This document shows, piece by piece, positions 11,329 through 18,728 of a DNA stretch of 64,000 nucleotides. Numbering within the stretch: position 1 is the first letter of the stretch; the number at the start of each line of letters is the position of its first letter. The DNA is from JAEULH01 sp963805915 (GTDB lineage: Bacteria > Pseudomonadota > Alphaproteobacteria > Rhodospirillales > Defluviicoccaceae). Below the pieces are notes generated by a model that did no database searches, was not told where the DNA came from, and saw nothing but the letters and a program-made list of their open reading frames with translations. The DNA lies in assembly GCA_963805915.1 (NCBI GenBank), contig CAWDWD010000011.1:310001-374000 (forward strand), written 5' to 3'. Position numbers and translations under genes: made by a program.

Positions 11329-12510
11329 CTACTTTACGACGGTGAATTCGATCCGGCGGTTTTGAAACCGGTCCTCCGGGGTATCGTTACCGGCGACCGG
11401 GCGCGAGCCGCCGTATCCTTGCGCGGTAAGCATGGCCGGGTCGACGCCGTAGCCGATCAACGCCTCGCGAACCGCCTCGGCGCGGGCCCGCGACAACTCG
11501 TCGTTCATCGCCGCGTCGCCGGCGGCGTCGGTATGGCCGCCAACCTCGATGACCGCGCCCGCGGGCGCGGCCTTGATGACCTTGGCCGCCTCGCGCAGAT
11601 AGTCCATGCTTTCGGTCGAGATCTGGGCGCTACCGGTGGCGAACCTGATGATCGAGACGTTGAGCGCATCGGTCATTGCGCTCGCGGAGTAGTCGGACGG
11701 CAAGGCGTTGAGGGCCGAAAGCGATCTCTCGGTCGCCTCTCTGGTTGCCTGCGCCTCCGCGTCATCCGTGGAAATGGCGGTCCTGGTCTGCTGGTCGGCA
11801 GCGACACCGGCGTCGCTGGCGGTGCCGTCCGTGTTGCGCGGGGACAGCCGCGCGTCGGTCTTTGCCGCGGGCGTCGTGACGCGTTCGGCCGTTTGTTCCG
11901 CCGACGGGTTGAAGAGCCAGTAGGCGAGCGTTCCGAGGAGCGCCAGACCCAGGAGCGGAAGCAGCTTGCGGAAGAAACCGCCGCCCCGCGACTGCGTCGT
12001 CGCCTCCTCCGGGGAGGCGGCGCGCACCCCGGATGCCGTGCGCACCCCGGATGCCGTGCGCTGGGTTTTCGTTGTCGTAGCGCTTGCGCCGGCCGCGGTC
12101 CGGGCCGGCGCCGCGCCGCCGGTGACGAACGCCGACGCCTCCGGCGGCAAGGTGGCCGGGATCGTCCCGTTGGGCGTCAGCTTGTCGATGAGCTTCGGGA
12201 CCACGAAGGCCATCGCCGGCATCGCCGCGGAGGCGGGGAGGCCGACCTTCGCGGCAATACGGCCGATGACCTCGCCGCCGAGGGCAGTCTCCATTTGCGC
12301 GGCCGTAAGCGGCCTGTTTTCGCCGCGACCGATCCACGAGGCGGCAAGATCTTCGAGACCGGCTTTATTGAAGCGATCGATGAAGCCGGCGAGACCGCCG
12401 CTCCGCTCGCTGGCGGCGTTGCGCAACAGCTCCATGACCAGGGCGCCGGCCCTGCCACCAAGACTGAACTTATTCGCGAGTTCGCGAATTACAGGGTCGA
12501 AAAAGGCCAT
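11329..12510 (-). CDS. YidB/DUF937 domain fused to a membrane-anchored OmpA domain
   Basis: A 393-residue protein. Residues 1-125 match the YidB-like DUF937 fold (AGALVMELLRNAASERSGGL, helical, with the ALGGEVIGRIAAKVGL and VVPKLIDKLTPNG segments). A low-complexity Ala/Thr linker follows, then one membrane segment at about 181-200 (LLPLLGLALLGTLAYWLF). The C-terminal 110 residues are an OmpA peptidoglycan-binding domain: IRFATGSAQIS, GHTDAAGD, then NDELSRARAEAVREALIGYG, and the final FQNRRIEFTV. It likely ties the inner membrane to the cell wall. The DNA of the linker holds a perfect 18-bp tandem duplication at 12023-12058. ATG 12510 follows GGTGAGGAAG. It lies 91 bp after the GTPase operon in the same direction. 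Confidence 0.8.
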   Translation of the reverse strand: MAFFDPVIRELANKFSLGGRAGALVMELLRNAASERSGGLAGFIDRFNKAGLEDLAASWIGRGENRPLTAAQMETALGGEVIGRIAAKVGLPASAAMPAMAFVVPKLIDKLTPNGTIPATLPPEASAFVTGGAAPARTAAGASATTTKTQRTASGVRTASGVRAASPEEATTQSRGGGFFRKLLPLLGLALLGTLAYWLFNPSAEQTAERVTTPAAKTDARLSPRNTDGTASDAGVAADQQTRTAISTDDAEAQATREATERSLSALNALPSDYSASAMTDALNVSIIRFATGSAQISTESMDYLREAAKVIKAAPAGAVIEVGGHTDAAGDAAMNDELSRARAEAVREALIGYGVDPAMLTAQGYGGSRPVAGNDTPEDRFQNRRIEFTVVK

Positions 12511-12601
12511 TCTTCCTCACCTCACCTCAACGTTTTATATCTGACAATGAACCCGGGCGATCTGCAGGCCGTCGCTTCTCCGCCATGAGCATTACGGTCA
12601 C

Positions 12602-13807
12602 TCAAGAAAAAGGAAGTCTCGCCCTGACCTTGTCGATGATTTGGCGTGTAACCGATTCGCGGTCAAGCGAAGCGACAATGTCGCGGAGCACGGTTTCCGC
12701 CGCGCCACCGTCCCAGCTTTTGTCGTTTTCAACGTAGGCGATCACGGCTTCTCCGAAGACGTAACAGAAATACCCCACCGCGCCGGCCTGCAGCAACGCC
12801 CCGCCGGCCGTGCCAAAACCGGGCAGCGTCTTGAGCAGCGAACCGCCGATGCCGGCGGCGAAAACTCCGCCCAACTGGACGCGACCCGCGCGCCACAGCT
12901 CGCGGGCGATGCCTTTTGCCTCCGCCGGGCCGATCGCGGTATCGTAGGCTCTGGCCACGCCGGTGACGATCGCCGTGAGAGCGGCCATGCCGCCAAGAAC
13001 GTCGAGCAGGGGTGAGGGATTGAGCGCGACCGCCAGCGCCGTCGCGACGGCGGACGCTTCGACGAACCCGCGCGCGCGCTTTCGCCGCGAGCCGAGTTTC
13101 GTGCGAACCTCGACCCCGCGCTCAATGAGCGTACTGAGCTGGCGCAGCGCGCAGCCTTCATGACGGCCGATCCGCGCGATCCGTTCGCGTAACGGCCCGA
13201 TGTCCGGGCTTTGCGCCTGATCTTCGTCAAAGTGCGCGGCGCCTTCGGCGAGGACAAGGCGGGGCAGGGGCGAAGCGGCGACGCTGACGATGTTTTCCGC
13301 CCCGATGACGGCATCGAGACGACGGTGCAGCGCCGCTTCGGTTTCCAGACGCTGGCGCGGGGTCAGCAGATCCGTCTTGTTTAATACCACGATGACCGGC
13401 TTGGCCCGCGCCCGCGCGGCCTCAAGCGCGCGAAGCTCGAGCGCGGTGATGTCCCCGCCAACGACCATCAGCACCAGATCCGAGCGCTCGATCGCCGAAA
13501 GCGCCAGGGCCGTGGGGATCCTGGGCGAGGGCTCGCCGATACCCGGCGTGTCGATCAGAACGATCGCCAAGGGCTCGTCCGCCGCGGCGGCCGGCTCATT
13601 GCCATCGGCAAACTCGTCGGCGGCGCCGTTCATCATCAGTTCGACCGCTCGAACGGTAACGGTCTCGCCGCCGCGCGCCGAAATCGCCACCGCCTCCCGG
13701 CCCACCAGCGCGTTGACCAGGGAGGACTTGCCGACGTTGGCCGCGCCGTAGATCGCGATCCGCAAGGGCGACGGCGCGCCGGGCGGCTCGGCGGCGTTCG
13801 CGGTCAT
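12602..13807 (-). CDS. GTPase with C-terminal DUF697-like membrane domain (third of three)
   Basis: A 401-residue TRAFAC-class GTPase. G1 is GAANVGKSSLVNAL near residue 20, G3 is DTPGIGEP, and G4 is NKTD. The C-terminal half is hydrophobic and Gly/Ala-rich (PLLDVLGGMAALTAIVTGVA, then a PGFGTAGGALLQAGAVGY stretch), like the DUF697 domain of YcjF and related proteins. It probably sits at the inner membrane and senses or remodels the envelope. ATG 13807 overlaps the upstream stop (ATGA), so the two are translationally coupled. Substrate and effector are unknown. An upstream in-frame extension to 14257 is the opposite-frame reading of the preceding gene and was rejected. Confidence 0.8.
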   Translation of the reverse strand: MTANAAEPPGAPSPLRIAIYGAANVGKSSLVNALVGREAVAISARGGETVTVRAVELMMNGAADEFADGNEPAAAADEPLAIVLIDTPGIGEPSPRIPTALALSAIERSDLVLMVVGGDITALELRALEAARARAKPVIVVLNKTDLLTPRQRLETEAALHRRLDAVIGAENIVSVAASPLPRLVLAEGAAHFDEDQAQSPDIGPLRERIARIGRHEGCALRQLSTLIERGVEVRTKLGSRRKRARGFVEASAVATALAVALNPSPLLDVLGGMAALTAIVTGVARAYDTAIGPAEAKGIARELWRAGRVQLGGVFAAGIGGSLLKTLPGFGTAGGALLQAGAVGYFCYVFGEAVIAYVENDKSWDGGAAETVLRDIVASLDRESVTRQIIDKVRARLPFS

Positions 13808-15108
13808 GATGTCTTGGCGTTGAGCCGTTGCAGAAGCCTGTCGCGGAGCGGCTCGATGACACTGTCGCGATCGGCGCCGGCGAGAATGTCGCGCAAGATC
13901 GCCTTGGCGCCGCGCCCGCCCCAACCGCCGTGGCGGAAATACACCGTCGCCGCCTCGCCGATGATGTAGGTGGTCCACGCCGCCGCCAACGCCTGCGGAA
14001 CGGCGACCAGCGCATGTCCGACAAGCGGCGCGGTGCCCTTGAGGACGCCCGCGGCAATGTGGGTGGCCCACTCGAACGACACCATGATGCCCCAGGCGCC
14101 GATGATCTCCGAGATCAGCGCGCGCGCGTTCTCGCGCGAGAAGGGCTGCCCGTAGACCGCGCCGAGCTGTTGAACCATGATCGCATCCGAAAGCATGCCG
14201 CCGGCGATATCGGCGATGGGGATGGGGTTGAGCGCCACCGCGGACGCCTTGATCCACATGAACCGGCGGATCAGCTTTTCGGCCTCATCCGTGCGCAAGG
14301 ACGCCTTGAGCGCGGCGATGCGCTCGGATACGTCGGAGGCGAACAGATTGGCGTTAAGCGCGACGATCGCCTTGCCCTCGCGGTGAAGAACCTCGAGGAC
14401 GCGCGCCGAGAGGTCCTCGATGATGGGCGGACGTTCGACCAGCTCCTCGCGGCTGCCGCCGTCGAGAGTGCGCGAAACGCGGATGGCCGGCGAGGGATCA
14501 CCGGCGGCGAAAACGATGTCCGCTTCGCCGATCATGCCGCCGACCTTGGCGCGAACCGAAGCGACGGTCTCTTCCAGCTCGCGCCGCCTGAACAGATCGA
14601 TCTTGTTGATGACCAGGATGATGGGCTTGTGCAAGTCGCACAGCGCCTTGATGGCGCTGAACTCGACGTCGTTAAGATCGCCGTAGGTAATGAACAACAC
14701 GAGGTCGGCGTAGCGCGCGGTCGTCTCCGCGATCACCGCCCGGCGGTCGCCTTCCACCTCATTGATGCCGGGCGTATCGACGACGATGAGCTTGCTCTCG
14801 CCATAGCCTTGCAAAGCCGTGCTGGTCGGGGCCCAATCCTCCTGACGGCGCTCGCGGGTCTTGCCGGCGGTCGCCGCGACCGCGAACGCGGGGCGGTCGA
14901 GCAGCGCGTTCAACAACGAGCTTTTGCCCGAGTTGACCTCGCCGAAGGCCGCGATCTCGACCACTCCGCGCTCGAGCTTGTCGACCATGAGGTCGATCTC
15001 ATCGAGCTCAATGGCGACGGCCTCGCGTTCGTCATCGCGCAGATCCGAGCGCGACAATTGACGCAACCCTGCGAGGGTGTCCTGGAAGTGTTTGTCCTGC
15101 GAGGCCAT
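13804..15108 (-). CDS. GTPase with C-terminal DUF697-like membrane domain (second of three)
   Basis: A 434-residue Era/dynamin-like GTPase. G1 is GEVNSGKSSLLNALL near residue 58, G3 is DTPGINEVEGD, and G4 is NKIDLF. A helical middle (VSERIAALKASLRTDEAEKL) leads to hydrophobic helices (ALNPIPIADIAGGMLSDAI, ALVAVPQALAAAWTTYIIGE), with the conserved PIPIAD-type segment of DUF697. It is a paralogue of the next gene: both end with a matching arrangement of aromatic, hydrophobic and then charged residues (YFRHGGWGGRGAKAILRDIL versus ENDKSWDGGAAETVLRDIV). It starts 17 bp after the preceding gene. Confidence 0.8.
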   Translation of the reverse strand: MASQDKHFQDTLAGLRQLSRSDLRDDEREAVAIELDEIDLMVDKLERGVVEIAAFGEVNSGKSSLLNALLDRPAFAVAATAGKTRERRQEDWAPTSTALQGYGESKLIVVDTPGINEVEGDRRAVIAETTARYADLVLFITYGDLNDVEFSAIKALCDLHKPIILVINKIDLFRRRELEETVASVRAKVGGMIGEADIVFAAGDPSPAIRVSRTLDGGSREELVERPPIIEDLSARVLEVLHREGKAIVALNANLFASDVSERIAALKASLRTDEAEKLIRRFMWIKASAVALNPIPIADIAGGMLSDAIMVQQLGAVYGQPFSRENARALISEIIGAWGIMVSFEWATHIAAGVLKGTAPLVGHALVAVPQALAAAWTTYIIGEAATVYFRHGGWGGRGAKAILRDILAGADRDSVIEPLRDRLLQRLNAKTS

Positions 15109-15125
15109 GAACGCGAAAGGTCCCT

Positions 15126-16028
15126 TTAAGATGGGGCGATAGAGATCCGCACGCCGCGGCGGCCGCGTTCGCCGGCGATCAGCGCGAGGCGGTCAACGAT
15201 CGCCGATACGTCGGCGGCGCCGGCCACTTCCTCCTCGCGGAGATCATCGCCGCAGCCGACCAGTCTCGGATAAGGCTTCGGCGCGGCCGAGACACTGACG
15301 ATATCGGTTTCGGCGATCAGCCCCGCAAGTTTGTCGGCGATCGCTTGGCGGGTCTCGGCCAGCGCGTCCGCCCGCAGCAGGTCAATCTTGTTGACGACGA
15401 CGACCACCCGGACGTTGCGCCGCGCAAGCGCCGCGATCGCCGCTTGTTCGTAGTCGCGCAGATCCTGATCGACCACGAACAACGTCACGTCGGCGGCCAT
15501 CGCCGGTGCGAGCCGTTCGAGGTTGCGGCCGCGATCGGTGTCGAGGCTGTCGAGTTCGCGCAGTTCGACCCCAAGAGCTTTCGCCGCCGATTTGTCGGCG
15601 GCGGCGCTCGCCCGCGCGTCCGCCAAAGCCGTGACGATGGCGCTTTTCCCTGTTCCGTTCAGGCCGCCGAGCGCAACGGTAAGCCTGCCGGGGTCGGCGG
15701 CGCGTCTCGCGGCGGTCGCGTGTCCACGCGGCAGGCCCGGCTCGTCGTCCAGGTGATGGCGCGCGAACAACTCGTCGATCCGCGCTTCGGGCGGCGGCCG
15801 GCGCTTTTGCCGCCGCGCGGCCTTTACGCGTGGTCGCCTCAGCTTCAGCCAAGCGAAGGCGGCAAAACCGCCGAGAAGCAGGACCACCCCGGCGAAGTAG
15901 GCGATCTGGTAGCCGGGATGGGCGATGGTGTCGAGGGTCAGGACGATCCGCGACAACACCGCCAGCGCGACGACAATGGCGATCGCCGCGGTGACTACGG
16001 GAATATAACGACCGAACCGTTCGAACAT
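15126..16028 (-). CDS. Membrane-anchored GTPase-like protein with degenerate G3 (first of three)
   Basis: A 300-residue protein starting with two membrane segments, about residues 9-30 (VVTAAIAIVVALAVLSRIVL) and 41-62 (IAYFAGVVLLLGGFAAFAWL), then a basic linker. The GTPase-like domain has an intact P-loop, GGLNGTGKSAIVTAL, and G4 NKIDLLRAD. The usual DxPG switch motif is replaced by LDTDRGRNL, so GTP hydrolysis may be altered. The end is short and lacks the DUF697 half found in its two downstream neighbours. It heads the three-gene operon, 212 bp downstream of minE across a hairpin terminator. Function unknown; a membrane scaffold for the other two is a guess. Confidence 0.7.
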   Translation of the reverse strand: MFERFGRYIPVVTAAIAIVVALAVLSRIVLTLDTIAHPGYQIAYFAGVVLLLGGFAAFAWLKLRRPRVKAARRQKRRPPPEARIDELFARHHLDDEPGLPRGHATAARRAADPGRLTVALGGLNGTGKSAIVTALADARASAAADKSAAKALGVELRELDSLDTDRGRNLERLAPAMAADVTLFVVDQDLRDYEQAAIAALARRNVRVVVVVNKIDLLRADALAETRQAIADKLAGLIAETDIVSVSAAPKPYPRLVGCGDDLREEEVAGAADVSAIVDRLALIAGERGRRGVRISIAPS

Positions 16029-16143
16029 GGCCGCGGACTATAGCGCAAAGCATCGCGCGGCGCCGCTTTCTCGCGACACCGGCGCCCGCGCATATACACC
16101 TTGCGACGGCGGCCGGCGCCGGCGGCGGCCCATTGGGTCGGAT

Positions 16144-16168
16144 CAGACGCTTGATACCCAAGCGTCTG
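16144..16168 (-). terminator. Hairpin after the min operon
   Basis: CAGACGCTT (16144-16152) pairs perfectly with AAGCGTCTG (16160-16168) around a 7-base loop. On the minus strand it lies 72 bp downstream of the minE stop and before the GTPase operon, as expected for the end of the min transcript. No clear T-run follows. Confidence 0.6.
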
Positions 16169-16240
16169 GTCACTCGATCCGCTAATTGCTCAACATGAGC
16201 GGTTCGATTCAGCCGCGGATGAGTCCGCCGGCTCGAACCC

Positions 16241-16531
16241 TTACGAGGCGACGGCGAGCGCGGCAGCGCGCTGCATGACCAATTCGGTCGGCAGCTCGAT
16301 ATTGACCTCGATCGTCGACACCGTGCCCGAGTTTTCAAACTCGACCGATATCATGTCCTCGTCGATCTCGATGTATTTCGCGATCACCTGCATCAGCTCG
16401 GCCTGGAGCCGCGGCAGATAGTCGGGCCGGGTCGAGCCCGCCCTTTCGTGGGCGAGTAGGATCTGCAATCGCTCCTTGGCCTCGGTCGCCGAGGTCCTCG
16501 GGCGTTGCCGAAAATAATTCATAATGCTCAT
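16241..16531 (-). CDS. minE: Cell division topological specificity factor MinE
   Basis: A 96-residue MinE. It displaces MinC from MinD and drives pole-to-pole oscillation so that division happens at mid-cell. The N-terminal membrane-targeting and MinD-activating segment starts MSIMNYFRQRPRTSATEAKE, followed by RLQILLAHERAG and the topological specificity domain (YLPRLQAELMQVIAKYIEID, ISVEFENSGTVSTIEVNIEL). ATG 16531 is preferred over 16543 because it overlaps the minD stop as ATGA and gives the conserved start. It is the last gene of minC-minD-minE. Confidence 0.96.
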   Translation of the reverse strand: MSIMNYFRQRPRTSATEAKERLQILLAHERAGSTRPDYLPRLQAELMQVIAKYIEIDEDMISVEFENSGTVSTIEVNIELPTELVMQRAAALAVAS

Positions 16532-17343
16532 GCGGCCCTCCACAGGAACCGCTGGAACAGGCCGCGCCGCTCCGGCTTGGGAAAACGCACCTCGATGGTT
16601 TCGCCGAGGAATCGGCCGATGGCCTCGGAGTAGCTGGCGCCGGCCGGCGACTGGGTGTCGAGGATGATCGGCGTACCCAGGTTCGACGCTTTCAATACCG
16701 AGGGGCTTTCCGGGACGATACCGATGAGGGGGATCGCCAGGATATCGAGCACGTCTTCGACTTTCAGCATCTCGCCCCGAGCGACCCGCTGGGCATCGTA
16801 GCGGGTCAAAAGGAGATGTTCCTTGACCGGTTCGAGACCTTCCTCGGCGCGGCGCGAGCGGCTTTGCAATACGCCCAAGATGCGATCGCTATCGCGGACG
16901 CTGGAGATTTCCGGGTTGGTCACGACCACCGCTTCGTCGGCATAGTAGAGCGCCATCAGCGCGCCCCTCTCGATTCCGGCCGGGCTGTCACAGACGATGT
17001 AGTCGAACATCTCCTTCAACTCATCGATGACCTTGCCGACGCCCTCGCGGGTCAGCGCGTCCTTGTCGCGGGTCTGGCTGGTCGGCAGGATCGACAGGTT
17101 CTCGACCCGCTTGTCCTTGATCAGCGCCTGGTTCAGCCGCGCATCACCGTTGATGACGTTGATGAAATCAAAGACCACGCGACGCTCGCAGCCCATGATG
17201 AGGTCGAGATTGCGAAGGCCGACGTCGAAGTCGATAACGACGGTCTTGTAACCCCTTTGGGCAAGACCCGCGGCAAACGCGGCACTGGACGTGGTCTTGC
17301 CGACCCCGCCCTTGCCCGATGTCATGACGACGACTTTAGACAA
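16528..17343 (-). CDS. minD: Septum site-determining ATPase MinD
   Basis: A 271-residue MinD/ParA-type ATPase that binds the membrane and recruits MinC. The deviant Walker A is SGKGGVGKTT near residues 9-18, followed by VVIDFDVGLRNLDL and the Walker B-like DYIVCDSPAGIE. The C-terminus LFQRFLWRAA is the amphipathic membrane anchor. The start is a TTG at 17343 giving the conserved SKVVVMTSGKGG beginning. GGAGG lies five bases upstream, and the alternative upstream ATG lacks this support. It overlaps minE by four bases and follows minC by about 54 bp. Confidence 0.96.
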   Translation of the reverse strand: MSKVVVMTSGKGGVGKTTSSAAFAAGLAQRGYKTVVIDFDVGLRNLDLIMGCERRVVFDFINVINGDARLNQALIKDKRVENLSILPTSQTRDKDALTREGVGKVIDELKEMFDYIVCDSPAGIERGALMALYYADEAVVVTNPEISSVRDSDRILGVLQSRSRRAEEGLEPVKEHLLLTRYDAQRVARGEMLKVEDVLDILAIPLIGIVPESPSVLKASNLGTPIILDTQSPAGASYSEAIGRFLGETIEVRFPKPERRGLFQRFLWRAA

Positions 17344-17397
17344 GTGCTCCTCCAACGGTCTGAGGTGAGAATTGTGTCCCGGGCATGTCAACAGCCA

Positions 17398-18231
17398 TCA
17401 CGTTAACGCTTCGATGGTCACGTGCTCGGAGTCGAGGTAGATCTGCACCGGCTTGCCGATCAGATCGTCTGGAATGTCTTCGCGGACGCGCCAGTAGCCG
17501 GCGATCGAGAGGAGTTCGGCGTCAAGGCTTCGGCAGAAGATCCGTGCCTCGGTGTTGCCGGTAATGCCGGCCAGGGCCCGGCCGCGCAGGGCGCCATAGA
17601 CATGGATGTGGCCGTCGGCGATCAACTCGGCGCCGGGGCTGGTCGACGCCAGGACGACAAGATCGCCGCCTTGCGCGTAGACCTGCCGGCCCGAGCGGAC
17701 CGGATGAATGACGACCCTGGTCTGGGCCGGCGCGACGCCCGCTTCTTCCGCTGGCACGGGCTCGTTCGTACCATTCGGCTCGCGAGCGGCTTCATTGCGC
17801 GCGACGGCGCCGACGGCGGCGGGCTCGGCTTGCCGCTTGGCGGTGTCGGCCGGCGCCGTTTCACGCGGCATTCGGAACGGCGCCTGACGGCCTTCGGGCA
17901 GGACGATCATGCCGGCGTTCAGGGCGATCCGGTTCTGTTCCTCGGTGGCGTTCTGCACCGCGAACGGCATCAGCTTATGCTGGCGGAGACGCCGCCTGAG
18001 TTCGGCCATGTTGAAGGGGGGCGCATCGGCGAGATCCTGCAGGTCGAGGACCACCGGCGCGTCGGCGAAAAAGCCGGGCGCTTGCGAAACCTTTTCCATC
18101 AACAATTTGTAGAACTCAGGATGTTTCGGTTCCGTAAGACGCAAAACAATCATCGTGTAGGAGCCGCCGCGCAGTTGGAAGGGCGGTCTTGCACGGTCCT
18201 CCGCCGGTGCGGCTTCGGCTGCCAAATCCAT
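17398..18231 (-). CDS. minC: Septum formation inhibitor MinC
   Basis: A 277-residue MinC, which blocks FtsZ assembly away from mid-cell. The N-terminal inhibitory domain holds FQLRGGSYTMIVLRL and FADAPVVLDLQDLADA. A variable Ala/Pro/Glu-rich linker of about 55 residues precedes the C-terminal beta-helix that binds MinD: HPVRSGRQVYAQGGDLVVLA, GHIHVYGALRGRALAGITGN, and ARIFCRSLDAELLSIAG. ATG 18231 (with GGGAAG upstream) is favoured over a longer frame from 18339, because the conserved domain begins soon after it. It is the first gene of the min operon; hairpins in the leader could affect expression. Confidence 0.94.
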   Translation of the reverse strand: MDLAAEAAPAEDRARPPFQLRGGSYTMIVLRLTEPKHPEFYKLLMEKVSQAPGFFADAPVVLDLQDLADAPPFNMAELRRRLRQHKLMPFAVQNATEEQNRIALNAGMIVLPEGRQAPFRMPRETAPADTAKRQAEPAAVGAVARNEAAREPNGTNEPVPAEEAGVAPAQTRVVIHPVRSGRQVYAQGGDLVVLASTSPGAELIADGHIHVYGALRGRALAGITGNTEARIFCRSLDAELLSIAGYWRVREDIPDDLIGKPVQIYLDSEHVTIEALT

Positions 18232-18728
18232 TCGTCTTCCCGCTTTCAGTGTTCTGAATGCCGATCGAGCTGTGGCCTCGTCACCAGCCATGGCATAGTG
18301 GCGAATCTCGGCGACGCGAAACACTGCAATTCCTGGCATACCTATAAATTTCCTGTTGATAACTGTTTAGGTCATTGTTTGGGAAGAGTTTATATTTGCT
18401 CAAACGGAGTGCGAGGGCACCGCTGCAGACGGTGCCGGGAATTGTCGAAGCGGCCCTCCGAGTTGCGAATCGGCACAACCGATTCGCTGACGTAACCACA
18501 AAATGTCGTATTTCGACGAGCGTGAAGCACCATTCTTAGTATCGCTCCCATCGGCGAATGCCGCGCGCCGCGAGCCTCGTTGATTTTTCCACAGGCCTGG
18601 GGATACTTTTTCGGAGCCGCGAAATCTTCACATTTTTTCTGCGTCATGGGTGGCGCGCGCCGACATCAGCGAGGCCGCCCAGCGTGACATTGATAAAGCC
18701 CGTGGCGTCGCGGAGGGGCTCGATCCGC
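18232..18728. promoter_or_regulatory. Leader region between minC and the GT39 gene, with two hairpins
   Basis: About 500 bp without a supported gene. Two strong hairpins lie close together: GGCACCG/CGGTGCC at 18416-18436 (7-bp stem, 7-base loop) and GCGAATCGG/CCGATTCGC at 18465-18487 (9-bp stem, 5-base loop). A DnaA-box-like TTTTCCACA is at 18585-18593. AT-rich stretches at 18340-18405 and 18590-18645 are likely promoters for the two divergent genes. Confidence 0.45.

Noticed and set aside
13828..15129. 433-codon rightward frame
   Set aside because: Opposite strand of the second GTPase, whose G1, G3 and G4 motifs are intact.
18585..18593. Replication origin because of a DnaA-box-like TTTTCCACA
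   Set aside because: It is a single box without a cluster, AT-rich unwinding element or dnaA/hemE neighbours.
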